Assembly (NCBI RefSeq): GCF_021603645.1
Contig: NZ_BQHJ01000001.1
Coordinates: 124,001 to 188,000 of the forward strand
Direction of reading: 5' to 3'
DNA: 64,000 nt
Origin: Pseudomonas pseudonitroreducens
GTDB lineage: Bacteria; Pseudomonadota; Gammaproteobacteria; Pseudomonadales; Pseudomonadaceae
Shown here: positions 1 to 8,091 of the stretch, piece after piece
Position numbering within the stretch: the stretch's first letter is position 1
How the letters are laid out: the number at the start of each line of letters is the position of its first letter
The notes under the pieces: generated by a model
What the model was told of the DNA's origin: nothing
Seen by the model: only the letters and a program-made list of their open reading frames with translations
Database searches by the model: none
Translations under genes and position numbers: made by a program

Positions 1-1130
1 CCGCCAACGGTCAGGCTGAACCAGGTGCTGTATTGCTGGCTGTAGTCGTAGGCGATCCATACCAGCACCGAGCCGCCGGCGAAGGCGACCACGGTGAGGA
101 AGGTCCGCCCGCGCTGGCGCAGGGCGCTGCCGTCGATCATCAGCAAGGTCAGGGCGAGCAGCGCCATCACCACCGAGGCGACCGCCAGGGCGCGCCATTG
201 CGGGATGTTCACCACCGGCCCGTCGAAGTTGAACTTGGGCTGGCGCTGGGCGTTGTAGACGCCCCAGTAGGCACCGACCGAACCTTCGTCACCGACTTTC
301 CACGGTTGGTCGAAGGCCTCGACGACGAAGTAGTTGTAGCCGCGCTTGTTCAGCGCGTTGGTCAGCGTGCGCAGGTAGATGGCCTGGTCTGCCTGGGTGG
401 CGTCGGCGCCGCCGCGCATGCGGCCGTTGCTCGGCCAGCCGACTTCGGCCAGCAGCAGCGGCTTGCGCGGGAACTTGGCGCGCAGCTCCTTGGCGCGCTC
501 GAGGACGAACGGCACGGCGTCGTCCATCGGCGTGTATTCCCAGTAGGGCAGGACGTGCGCGGCGATCAGGTCGACGTGCTTGGCCATCTCCGGGTATTTC
601 TCGTAGATGTGCCACTGCTCGGCGGTGGTCACCGGCACCTTGACCGCCTTGCGCACGCGGTCCAGGTAGGCGGTCAACTGCTCGACCGTGACTTCACGGC
701 GGAACAGCGCCTCGTTGCCGACTATCACCCGCACCACGCTGCGCGAGTTGTTGGCGATCTCGATGCCGCGCTCGATCTCGGCCTCGTTTTCGGCCTCGTC
801 CGGGCCGATCCAGATGCCGAGGCTGACGCGCATGCCGAGCTCTTCGGCCAGGCGCGGGATGTCGGCCAGCGAACCTTTCACCGAGTAGGTGCGGATGTTG
901 TCGGTGTTCTTGGAGACCAGTTCCAGGTCCGAACGGATCTCGTCGTCGCTGGGGAACTGGTTCTTCTGCGGATTCTGGTTCAGGCGGAAGGGCGAGAAGG
1001 AGAATCCGGAAATGCTTTCCGGCCAGTCGGGAACGCTGACGGGGCGGTTGTAGAGGGCCCAGAAGCCGGTGAAGAGTGCCGCGAGGGCAACGAACACCAC
1101 CAGGTTGAGGCCGAACTTGCGTGCAGGCAT
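1..1130 (-). CDS. ndvB: NdvB-like beta-glucan synthase, N-terminal part (runs off left edge)
   Basis: The minus frame is open from an ATG at 1130 to base 1, giving about 377 residues of a longer protein. Residues 9-28 form a membrane segment, about 40-300 read as a glycoside hydrolase family 17 domain, and two more membrane segments follow (about 313-333 and 345-362). The two catalytic glutamates of the family are visible: E140 in IVGNEAL (acid/base) and E229 in LLAEVGWPSNG (nucleophile). In pseudomonads this architecture continues into a family 2 glycosyltransferase and makes beta-1,3-type periplasmic or cyclic glucans; that part would lie outside the window. The gene is divergent from tcdA. 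The symbol rests on architecture and remembered synteny, not on a complete protein. Confidence 0.7.
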   Translation of the reverse strand, partial: MPARKFGLNLVVFVALAALFTGFWALYNRPVSVPDWPESISGFSFSPFRLNQNPQKNQFPSDDEIRSDLELVSKNTDNIRTYSVKGSLADIPRLAEELGMRVSLGIWIGPDEAENEAEIERGIEIANNSRSVVRVIVGNEALFRREVTVEQLTAYLDRVRKAVKVPVTTAEQWHIYEKYPEMAKHVDLIAAHVLPYWEYTPMDDAVPFVLERAKELRAKFPRKPLLLAEVGWPSNGRMRGGADATQADQAIYLRTLTNALNKRGYNYFVVEAFDQPWKVGDEGSVGAYWGVYNAQRQPKFNFDGPVVNIPQWRALAVASVVMALLALTLLMIDGSALRQRGRTFLTVVAFAGGSVLVWIAYDYSQQYSTWFSLTVG

Positions 1131-1416
1131 GGTGCGATCGGGTTCCAAAGGGTGGAACGGGGAGGGGCCGGGACAATCTCTGTACGCGATGGCCGCCGGT
1201 CGGGGCGCATCCTACCCCGCACTCCGGGGGCTGTACAGGTTGCCGGCACCGTCCGCCGCGTGGGCGCACGTGGGCATTTTCCGACAGTTTAGAATGTGTG
1301 GCAGGCGCGTGACTGAGACTGCGGCAATTCGGCTTTGTTGCAAGCGCGCGGCGGCTGCTCCTTACCGGAGCTCGGCCGTTATAGAATGCCGGCCGTTTCG
1401 AGATGAGGTGTGGGCG

Positions 1417-2223
1417 ATGCAACTGGATGAACAGCGTTTCGGCGGAATCGCGCGGCTATACGGCCGTGAGGGCCTGGAGCGTCTGGCGGCCAGCCATGTG
1501 GCGGTGGTCGGGATCGGCGGCGTGGGTTCCTGGGCGGCCGAGGCCCTGGCGCGTAGTGGCGTGGGAGAGATTTCCCTGTTCGATCTGGACGACGTCTGCG
1601 TGACCAACACCAACCGCCAGGTGCACGCCATCCAGGGCGCTGTGGGCAAGCCCAAGGTCGAGGTCATGGCCGAGCGCCTGAAGTCGATCAACCCGGGCAT
1701 CGTCGTACACGCCGTAGCCGATTTCGTTACCCGGGAAACCATGGCGGACTACATCACCCCGGAGCTGGATTGCGTGATCGACTGCATCGACAGCGTCGCT
1801 GCCAAGGCTGCACTGATCGCCTGGTGCAAGCGCCGCAAGCTGCAGATCATCACCACCGGTGGCGCGGGCGGGCAGGTGGACCCGACGCAGATTCAGGTCG
1901 CCGACCTGAACAAGACCTTCAACGACCCGCTGGCCGCCAAGGTTCGCTCGACCTTGCGGCGCGACTACAACTTCTCGCGTACCCCGGGCCGTCATTACAG
2001 CGTGCAGTGCGTGTTTTCCACCGAGCAGCTGCGCTACCCCAAGCCGGACGGCACGGTGTGCCAGTCGAAGAGTTTCGTCGGCGAGGGCGTTAAGCTGGAC
2101 TGCGCCGGCGGCTTCGGCGCGGTGATGATGGTCACCGCGACCTTCGGCATGGTCGCCGCTGCCAGGGCTGTGGACAAGATCGTCGCCGGTGCGCGGCGGC
2201 CGTCGGAGCGCACAGCGGGCTAA
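1417..2223 (+). CDS. tcdA: tRNA threonylcarbamoyladenosine dehydratase TcdA
   Basis: An E1-like, ATP-dependent enzyme that cyclises t6A37 of ANN-decoding tRNAs to ct6A. The 268-residue product matches the length of E. coli TcdA (CsdL). The nucleotide-binding loop GIGGVGS is at residues 32-38, followed by the acidic strand LFDLDDV. The start at 1417 was chosen because it gives the family length and follows a GAGGTG purine stretch; the frame is open further upstream but without family similarity. A TATAGAAT -10-like element sits at 1380-1387 with no convincing -35. It converges on csdE-csdA, the sulfur relay system that supports TcdA activity, so the cluster is functionally coherent. Confidence 0.93.
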   Translation: MQLDEQRFGGIARLYGREGLERLAASHVAVVGIGGVGSWAAEALARSGVGEISLFDLDDVCVTNTNRQVHAIQGAVGKPKVEVMAERLKSINPGIVVHAVADFVTRETMADYITPELDCVIDCIDSVAAKAALIAWCKRRKLQIITTGGAGGQVDPTQIQVADLNKTFNDPLAAKVRSTLRRDYNFSRTPGRHYSVQCVFSTEQLRYPKPDGTVCQSKSFVGEGVKLDCAGGFGAVMMVTATFGMVAAARAVDKIVAGARRPSERTAG

Positions 2224-2231
2224 TGCCTTTT

Positions 2232-2308
2232 GTAGGAGCGAGCTTGCTCGCGAAGGCTTGGCTGGATGCGACTATGTCGGGCAGGTTCGCGAGCAAGCTC
2301 GCTCCTAC
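2232..2308. repeat. REP pair (REPIN), family 1
   Basis: Two perfectly complementary 23-base arms (2232-2254 and 2286-2308), each carrying GAGCTTGCTCGCGAA or its complement, separated by 31 bases. The pair fills the gap between the convergent tcdA and csdE genes. The same arms recur at 8003-8081 and 40462-40540. Pairs of inverted REP sequences are typical non-autonomous elements of Pseudomonas mobilised by RAYT transposases; no RAYT gene is in this window. The hairpin may also act as a transcript end. Confidence 0.9.
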
Positions 2309-2322
2309 GAAAAGCCAGACGT

Positions 2323-2730
2323 TCAGGTCCCGATCAGTTCCTGCATGCGCTTGAGCACGGCGTTCAACCCGTTGCTGCGCGACGGCGAAAGTTGCCGGGC
2401 CAGGCCCAACTGATTGAACCAGTCCGGCAAGTCGATGGCGGACAGCTCGTCCGCCGGCAAGCCTTCCACCCGCACCAGCAGCAGCGCCAGCAAGCCGCGC
2501 AGCAGGCGCGCATCGCTGTAGGCGCGGAAATGCCAGTGGCCGTCACGCGCATCGGCCACCAGCCAGACATTGCTCTCGCAGCCCTGCACGCGCTGCTCGT
2601 CGCTGCGCTCTGCGTCGCTCAGCGGTTCCAGGCGTTCGCCCCATTGCATCAGCAGGCGGGCCCGCTGCTCCCAGCCTTGCAGGTCGGTAAAGGCCTGCAG
2701 CGCCTCCGCGGCGGCGCTGGGCAGGCTCAT
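2323..2730 (-). CDS. csdE: Cysteine desulfuration protein CsdE (SufE family)
   Basis: Sulfur acceptor that receives persulfide from CsdA. The protein is 135 residues, starting at the ATG at 2730 (MSLPSAAAEA). The acceptor cysteine is C51 in VQGCESNVWL, the SufE/CsdE active-site context. The start codon overlaps the csdA stop by four bases (ATGA), so the two are translationally coupled. A longer in-frame extension exists upstream but lies wholly inside csdA and has no family similarity. With csdA and the facing tcdA it forms the ct6A/sulfur relay locus. Confidence 0.92.
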   Translation of the reverse strand: MSLPSAAAEALQAFTDLQGWEQRARLLMQWGERLEPLSDAERSDEQRVQGCESNVWLVADARDGHWHFRAYSDARLLRGLLALLLVRVEGLPADELSAIDLPDWFNQLGLARQLSPSRSNGLNAVLKRMQELIGT

Positions 2731-3932
2731 CGCAGCAACTCCAGGGCGTTGTCGAGCGCGGTGAAGAAGCGTTCCAGGTCGGCGCTGTCGTTGTACAGGC
2801 CGAGGGAGACGCGCAGGGCGCCGGCGACATCGAGGGTCTTCATCAGCGGCATGGCGCAATGGTGTCCGGCGCGTACAGCGATGCCCTGTTCGGTGAGCAA
2901 GTGGCCCAGGTCCGAGACGTGCACGCCTTCGACCACGAAACTGGCCAGCGCCACATCCGGTTCGCCCAGCACGCGCACGCCGTCACGGGCGCGCAGGCCG
3001 GCGAGCAGGCGGGCATGAAGGAAGTCCTCGTGGGCGCTGATTTCGGCGTTGTCCCGAGCGGCCAGCCACTGCAGGGTGGCGCCGAACGCGATCACTGCGC
3101 CAATGGGCGGTGTGCCGGCCTCGAAGCCCATGGGCGCGTCGTGGAACTGCGCGTCGTAGTAATCGGCCAGGCGCACCATCTCGCCACCGAACTGCCAGTG
3201 GGCCAGGCGCGCCAGCGCCTGCGGGCGGCCCCAGAGCAGGCCGACACCTTCCGGGCCGTAGAGTTTGTGGCTGGAACAGACGTAGAAGTCGCAACCCAGC
3301 GCTGACAGGTTGTGCCGGCCATGGACTACGCCCTGGGCGCCATCCACTACGGTCAGTGCATCGTACTGCCGCGCCATCTGCAGCAGTTCCGGCAGTGGTT
3401 GCCAGGTGCCCAGCACATTGGACAATTGGCTGACGGCGAGCAGCCGCGTGCGCGGGCCGATCAGGCTGGTGGCGCGGGCCAGGTCGATGCGGCCGGTTGG
3501 GTCCAGCGGCAATATCACCAGTTTCAGGCCGCGCCGCTTGGCCAGTTGTTGCCAGGGCAACAGGTTGGCGTGGTGCTCCAGGGCACTCACAACGATCTCG
3601 TCGCCGCTCCGGAACTGGCCTTCCAGCGCGTAAGCCAACAGATTCAGCGCCTCGGTGGCGCCACGGGTGAAGATGATCTGCGCCGGGCTGCCGCCATTCA
3701 GCCAATTGGCCGCCAGACTGCGAGTCGCCTCGAAGGCACGCGTGGCGTGCTCGCCGGGCAGGTGCTGGGCGCGGTGTACGTTGGCGGCGCCACTGGCGTA
3801 GTAGCCGGCGAGGGCGTCGATCATGGCGCGCGGTTTCTGCGCGGTGGCGGCGCTGTCGAGGTAGATCTGGCCTTCAGCCTCGAAGGCGGCGAGGGCCGGG
3901 AAGTCGGAGCGCCAGGGAGAATTAACAGTCAT
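2727..3932 (-). CDS. csdA: Cysteine desulfurase CsdA
   Basis: PLP-dependent class V enzyme that removes sulfur from cysteine and passes it to CsdE. It has 401 residues, the usual length. The PLP lysine is K223 in SSHKLYGPEG and the catalytic cysteine is C359 in RAGHHCAMP, the short-loop context of group II (SufS/CsdA) enzymes. It is the first gene of csdA-csdE. The 154 bases separating it from dapD contain a palindromic repeat element described separately. Confidence 0.94.
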   Translation of the reverse strand: MTVNSPWRSDFPALAAFEAEGQIYLDSAATAQKPRAMIDALAGYYASGAANVHRAQHLPGEHATRAFEATRSLAANWLNGGSPAQIIFTRGATEALNLLAYALEGQFRSGDEIVVSALEHHANLLPWQQLAKRRGLKLVILPLDPTGRIDLARATSLIGPRTRLLAVSQLSNVLGTWQPLPELLQMARQYDALTVVDGAQGVVHGRHNLSALGCDFYVCSSHKLYGPEGVGLLWGRPQALARLAHWQFGGEMVRLADYYDAQFHDAPMGFEAGTPPIGAVIAFGATLQWLAARDNAEISAHEDFLHARLLAGLRARDGVRVLGEPDVALASFVVEGVHVSDLGHLLTEQGIAVRAGHHCAMPLMKTLDVAGALRVSLGLYNDSADLERFFTALDNALELLR

Positions 3933-3989
3933 GACGGCAGCACGTAAAAATTGGATTTGAAGCGTCGCGAGCGACGGCCAGGCAAGGCG

Positions 3990-4071
3990 AAATCAGGCGT
4001 GGGCGCGGAGTTTACGATTGTAAATGAGCAGCCCGCGCCTGATTTCAACGCAGCATGGCCTAGCGCAGCAG
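3990..4071 (+). repeat. Palindromic intergenic element, copy A
   Basis: A long hairpin between dapD and csdA. The outer stem pairs 3990-4004 with 4031-4045 (15 bases, one G-T pair) and encloses an inner stem TTTAC/GTAAA (4011-4015 with 4020-4024). The core GCGGAGTTTACG...GTAAATGAGCA and the flank GCGCAGCAG (4063-4071) recur in reverse orientation at 12174-12256. Between the two copies the outer stem bases differ but remain paired. It looks like a dispersed Pseudomonas intergenic repeat; its name and function are not known to me. Confidence 0.75.
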
Positions 4072-4086
4072 CTTCAGGCCAATTTT

Positions 4087-5121
4087 TTAGTTGTGTGCGT
4101 GCAGCGCCTCGTTCAGTTCGATCGCGGTCTTGTTGGTCTTGCACTCGACTGCGCCGGTCTGGGAGTTGCGGCGGAACAGCAGGTCGGCCTGGCCGGCCAG
4201 GTCGCGGCCCTTGACCACTTTCACCAGGTTGTTCTGGTCGTCCAGCACGGCGATCTTGGTGCCGGCGGTGACGTACAGGCCGGCTTCGACGATGTTGCGG
4301 TCGCCCAGCGGGATGCCGATGCCGGCGTTGGCGCCGATCAGGCAGCCTTCGCCAACGCTGATGACGATGTTGCCGCCGCCGGACAGGGTGCCCATGGTGG
4401 AGCAACCGCCGCCCAGATCCGAGCCCTTGCCGACGAACACGCCAGCGGAGACGCGGCCTTCGATCATGCCCGGGCCCTGGGTGCCGGCGTTGAAGTTGAC
4501 GAAGCCTTCGTGCATCACGGTGGTGCCTTCACCGATGTAGGCGCCCAGGCGTACGCGGGCGGTGTCGGCGATACGCACGCCGGCCGGGACCACGTAGTCG
4601 GTCATCTTCGGGAATTTGTCGACGGAGAAGACTTCCAGCAGCTTGCCCTTCAGGCGCGCTTCCAGTTGCAGTTCGGCCAGTTCGGTCAGGTCGACGGCGC
4701 CCTGGTTGGTCCAGGCCACGTTCGGCAGCAGCGGGAAGATGCCGGTCAGGTTCAGGCCGTGCGGCTTGACCAGGCGGTGGGACAGCAGGTGCAGCTTCAG
4801 GTACGCCTCCGGGGTGGAGCTGGGGGCGGCGTCTTCGGCCAGCAGGGTGGCGACCAGCGGTTTCTGGCTTTCGGCCAGGCGGTTGAGCAGGGCAGCCTGG
4901 GCGGCGTCGACGGTCTCGACGGCGTCAGCCAGCTGATACGCCTGGTGGGCGGTGAAGGCAATCGCCTGGTTACCGCCTTCATAGTTCAGCAGCGGGCTGA
5001 TGGCGGCGACCAGTTCGGCGCTGGGGCCCAGCAGCGGCTGCGCGTAGAAGACTTCCAGCCAGTTGCCCTGGCGGTTCTGGGTGCCGACACCGAAAGCGAT
5101 GCTGAACAGGGATTTCGACAT
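4087..5121 (-). CDS. dapD: Tetrahydrodipicolinate N-succinyltransferase
   Basis: Catalyses the succinyl-CoA-dependent step of the succinylase branch of lysine/diaminopimelate synthesis. The start at 5121 gives 344 residues (MSKSLFSIAFG), which is the P. aeruginosa length; the frame is open upstream into the LysE gene but that is a shadow. The C-terminal half (about residues 200-320) has hexapeptide-type repeats of a left-handed beta helix, for example GGCSTMGTLSGGG and GEGCLIGANAGIG. The downstream enzyme of the branch, dapC, lies about 4 kb away on the same strand. Confidence 0.95.
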   Translation of the reverse strand: MSKSLFSIAFGVGTQNRQGNWLEVFYAQPLLGPSAELVAAISPLLNYEGGNQAIAFTAHQAYQLADAVETVDAAQAALLNRLAESQKPLVATLLAEDAAPSSTPEAYLKLHLLSHRLVKPHGLNLTGIFPLLPNVAWTNQGAVDLTELAELQLEARLKGKLLEVFSVDKFPKMTDYVVPAGVRIADTARVRLGAYIGEGTTVMHEGFVNFNAGTQGPGMIEGRVSAGVFVGKGSDLGGGCSTMGTLSGGGNIVISVGEGCLIGANAGIGIPLGDRNIVEAGLYVTAGTKIAVLDDQNNLVKVVKGRDLAGQADLLFRRNSQTGAVECKTNKTAIELNEALHAHN

Positions 5122-5162
5122 GTGGGGATTCCTTGAAAGAGATTCTCGAAGAACGGATTCGG

Positions 5163-5789
5163 TCAGGCCGGACGGCGGCTGAGCAGCAGGCCCAGCCCGG
5201 CGCTGCCCAGCAGCGCGGCACAACCACGGTTGAACAGGCGCCGGGCGCGTGCGCCGGCGAGCAGCTTGCCGAGGCGGACCCCGGCGAGCCCGTAAAGGGC
5301 GATGGCCAGCCATTCCAGTAGCAGGAAGGCTGCGCCGAGTTGGGCGAACTGGGCGCCCACGGCCTGACGCGGATCGACGAACTGCGGCAGGAAAGCGGTG
5401 AAGATGAGGATTGCCTTGGGGTTGCCGGCGGCCACCCAGAACTCCTGGCGGGCCAGGCGCCACAGGCTGGTGGCGGGCACCGGAGTGCCGTCCACCGACA
5501 GGTTTGCCGTCGGCGCGCGCCACAGTTGCACGGCCAGCCACAACAGGTAGCCGGCGCCCACCAGCTTGATCGCCAGGAATAGCCAGGCCGAGGCCTGCAG
5601 CACCAGCGCCAGGCCGGAAGCAGCCAATGTCAGCATGCCGGCGAAGGCGAGCAGGCGTCCGCCACCGGCGAGGGTGGCCCGCAGCAGGCCGAAGCGTGCG
5701 GCGTTGTTCAGCGACAGCAGGTTGTTCGGCCCCGGCGCCAGGTTCAGGGCGAAGCAGGCGGGGAGGAACAGGGCCCAGGCGATGCTCAT
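5163..5789 (-). CDS. LysE/RhtB family amino-acid exporter
   Basis: A 208-residue inner-membrane protein starting at the ATG at 5789 (MSIAWALFLP). It has the N-terminal signature NLAPGPNNLLSL of the LysE/RhtB superfamily and about six hydrophobic segments. It sits between the ArsC-like gene (11 bases away) and dapD (41 bases away) on the same strand and is probably co-transcribed with them. Placement next to a lysine biosynthesis gene suggests an amino-acid substrate, but the sequence does not identify which. No strong Shine-Dalgarno precedes the start, so translation may be coupled to the upstream gene. Confidence 0.85.
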   Translation of the reverse strand: MSIAWALFLPACFALNLAPGPNNLLSLNNAARFGLLRATLAGGGRLLAFAGMLTLAASGLALVLQASAWLFLAIKLVGAGYLLWLAVQLWRAPTANLSVDGTPVPATSLWRLARQEFWVAAGNPKAILIFTAFLPQFVDPRQAVGAQFAQLGAAFLLLEWLAIALYGLAGVRLGKLLAGARARRLFNRGCAALLGSAGLGLLLSRRPA

Positions 5790-5800
5790 CTTGAGGAGGC

Positions 5801-6151
5801 TCAGGCCAGCGCGGCGGCGTAGGCGTCGGGCTTGAACCCGACCAGGGTACGGCCACCCAGGTCCAGCACCGGGCGCTTGATCATCGACGGCTGCGCCACC
5901 ATCAGCTCGATGGCCCTGGCCTGGTCGAGATCGGCCTTCTGCGCGTCGTCGAGCTTGCGGAACGTGGTGCCGGCACGGTTCAGGACTGTCTCCCAGCCAT
6001 GCTCGTTGCACCACTGCTCCAGGTGCGCGCGGTCTATTCCGCTAGTCTTGTAGTCGTGGAATGCATAGTCGACGCCATGTTCTTCCAGCCAGGTACGGGC
6101 CTTCTTCATGGTGTCGCAGGCTTTGATTCCATACAGCGTCCGCTCACTCAC
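5801..6151 (-). CDS. ArsC/Spx-family reductase-like protein (YffB type)
   Basis: A 116-residue thioredoxin-fold protein of the ArsC family. It has one N-terminal cysteine (C12 in KACDTMKKA) and the conserved motif PSMIKRPVLD, which is typical of YffB/ArsC-like proteins. It lacks neighbouring ars genes, so a role in arsenate resistance is not supported; a glutathione- or thiol-linked reductase is more likely from family knowledge. It is first in a minus-strand run leading to the LysE exporter and dapD, and is divergent from the antiporter gene. Confidence 0.85.
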   Translation of the reverse strand: MSERTLYGIKACDTMKKARTWLEEHGVDYAFHDYKTSGIDRAHLEQWCNEHGWETVLNRAGTTFRKLDDAQKADLDQARAIELMVAQPSMIKRPVLDLGGRTLVGFKPDAYAAALA

Positions 6152-6322
6152 GGGGCGCTACTCCTTTTCGATGCTTTTTTCAGGCGCGGGATTATGCCAT
6201 TTCCCAGCGCCTTGCGGGACGCCACCGGGAGGCCGGGGTGTTGCAACAGTTTTTTGCCCGATATGGGGCTGATCCGGGCCGCCTCGGGTGCTTCAATGCA
6301 GGGCTGTGTTGGGAGTTCGTCG

Positions 6323-7984
6323 ATGCAAACCGTTTATACCGTGCTGATCCTGCTGCTGGTCGTGGGTGGAACCCGGCTCGCGGCGCAGCTGATACCGCTG
6401 CCTCTGCCACTGATCCAGATCGCCGCCGGCGCCGCGCTGGCCTGGCCAAGCCTGGGGCTGCACGTGGCGCTGGACCCGGAACTGTTCATGTTCCTGTTCA
6501 TTCCGCCGCTGCTGTTCGCCGATGGCTGGCGTATGCCCAAGGGCGAGTTCTGGAAGATGCGCTGGCCGATCCTCACCCTGGCCTTTGCCCTGGTGTTGTT
6601 CACCGTGCTCGGCGGCGGTGTCTTCATCCATCTGCTGATTCCCGAGATTCCCTGGGCCGCGGCCTTCGCCCTGGCGGCGGTGCTGTCGCCCACCGATGCG
6701 CTGGCGGTGTCTGCCATCGCCCAGGATCGCCTGCCACGCCGCTTGATGCATGTGCTGCAGGGCGAGGCGCTGATGAACGACGCGTCCGGCCTGGTTGCCT
6801 TCAAGTTCGCCCTCGCCGCAGCCATGACCGGCACCTTCTCGCTGATGGATGCCAGCCTGAGCTTCCTGCTGGTGGCCATTGGCGGCCTGGCCTGTGGCGT
6901 ATTCCTCAGCTGGCTGCTGGGGCGCATCCGCGGCTGGATGATCCGCCGCGGCTGGGACGATCCGGCCACCCACGTGGTGCTGATGCTGTTGCTGCCCTTC
7001 GCCTGTTACATGATTGCCGAGCAACTGGGTGTATCCGGCATTCTCGCGGCGGTGGCCGCCGGCATGATGCAGAGCTGGGTGGACCTGCTGCCGCGGCAGA
7101 CCAACACCCGCCTGCTCAACCGCAGCGTCTGGTCGATGCTGGAGTTCGCCTTCAATGGCGTGGTGTTCCTGCTGCTGGGCCTGCAGTTGCCGGACATCCT
7201 CAAGTCCGTCGCGCACCATGCCGACGACGTGATGTGGCGCTCGTCACTGCTGGCTTTCTACGTGCTGGCAGTGTTCGCCGTGCTGCTGTTGCTGCGCTTT
7301 GGCTGGGTCTGGTGCTACTGGAAGGTGTCGGTGCGCTTCGAGCAATGGTGGGGCGTGGAGCTGGGCGGCCGATCCGGCGAGCCGGTGCTGCGCTTGTCGG
7401 CAATCTCGGCGTTGGGCGGCGTGCGTGGAGCGGTGACGCTGGCTGGCGTGCTCTCGGTACCATTGCTGTTGCTCGATGGCTCGGCGTTCCCGCAGCGTGA
7501 TCTGATCATCTTCATCGCCACCGGGGTGATCCTGGTCTCCCTGGTCGCCGCCACCATCGGTTTGCCGATCCTCCTGCGCGGCTTGCCGGCCGCCAGCAAC
7601 GACCAGCGTGAGCGTGAAGTGCAGTCGGTATGGCGCAAGACCGCGGCGGCGGCCATCCACATGCTGGAGAGCGAGGAAATGCCCGTGCGCGACGGCGCCG
7701 ATGCGGATGAGGCAGCGCGCCTGGCGGAAGTGCGGGCGCGGCTGATGGCCGAGTACCGCCACGAGCTGGACCCGGCGCCGGACACCCAGGAAGCCCGCGA
7801 GCGTGCCCGCGGCCTGGAGCTCGCCGATCAGGCACTGCGCATCAAGGCATTGCGGGCGCAGCGGCTGGAGTTGTACCGCATGCGCCGCGAACACGAGATC
7901 GACGATGAGACCATGCGCGAGGTGCTGGGGGAGCTGGACAGTCAGGAAGCCTGGGTGACCAGCAAGGCGGGGCGCTGGGTGTAG
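6323..7984 (+). CDS. CPA1-family Na+/H+ antiporter
   Basis: A 553-residue polytopic inner-membrane protein with about 12 hydrophobic segments in the first 410 residues and a cytoplasmic charged helical tail rich in R and E. The conserved CPA1 region LSPTDALAVSAIAQDRLP and the later LMNDASGLVAFKFAL are present. The start at 6323 (MQTVYTVLIL) is preceded by GGGAG at 6311-6315 at good spacing; the open frame extends further upstream over the promoter region. It is divergent from the ArsC-like gene. Family role: proton-driven Na+ (or K+) export and pH homeostasis; ion specificity cannot be read from the sequence. Confidence 0.9.
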   Translation: MQTVYTVLILLLVVGGTRLAAQLIPLPLPLIQIAAGAALAWPSLGLHVALDPELFMFLFIPPLLFADGWRMPKGEFWKMRWPILTLAFALVLFTVLGGGVFIHLLIPEIPWAAAFALAAVLSPTDALAVSAIAQDRLPRRLMHVLQGEALMNDASGLVAFKFALAAAMTGTFSLMDASLSFLLVAIGGLACGVFLSWLLGRIRGWMIRRGWDDPATHVVLMLLLPFACYMIAEQLGVSGILAAVAAGMMQSWVDLLPRQTNTRLLNRSVWSMLEFAFNGVVFLLLGLQLPDILKSVAHHADDVMWRSSLLAFYVLAVFAVLLLLRFGWVWCYWKVSVRFEQWWGVELGGRSGEPVLRLSAISALGGVRGAVTLAGVLSVPLLLLDGSAFPQRDLIIFIATGVILVSLVAATIGLPILLRGLPAASNDQREREVQSVWRKTAAAAIHMLESEEMPVRDGADADEAARLAEVRARLMAEYRHELDPAPDTQEARERARGLELADQALRIKALRAQRLELYRMRREHEIDDETMREVLGELDSQEAWVTSKAGRWV

Positions 7985-8002
7985 GGCGCTTTGGGCTTTT
8001 TT

Positions 8003-8081
8003 GTAGGAGTGAGCTTGCTCGCGAACCGAACTATCCGGTAGCTCCGGCGTGAAGCGGGTTCGCGAGCAAGCTCGCTCCTAC
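8003..8081. repeat. REP pair (REPIN), family 1
   Basis: Arms at 8003-8025 and 8059-8081 match the 2232-2308 pair, with one substitution in the left arm (AGT for AGC). It lies between the convergent antiporter and dapC genes, ten bases after the first and ten before the stop of the second. Confidence 0.88.
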
Positions 8082-8091
8082 ACAAGGCCTT

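Noticed and set aside
33-1292. A 419-codon plus-strand open frame at the left edge
   Set aside because: The minus strand here encodes a GH17 domain with both catalytic glutamates; the plus frame is its shadow.
1069-1416. Upstream in-frame extension of tcdA (116 codons)
   Set aside because: It covers the divergent promoter region, shows no family similarity, and the start at 1417 gives the exact TcdA length with a Shine-Dalgarno.
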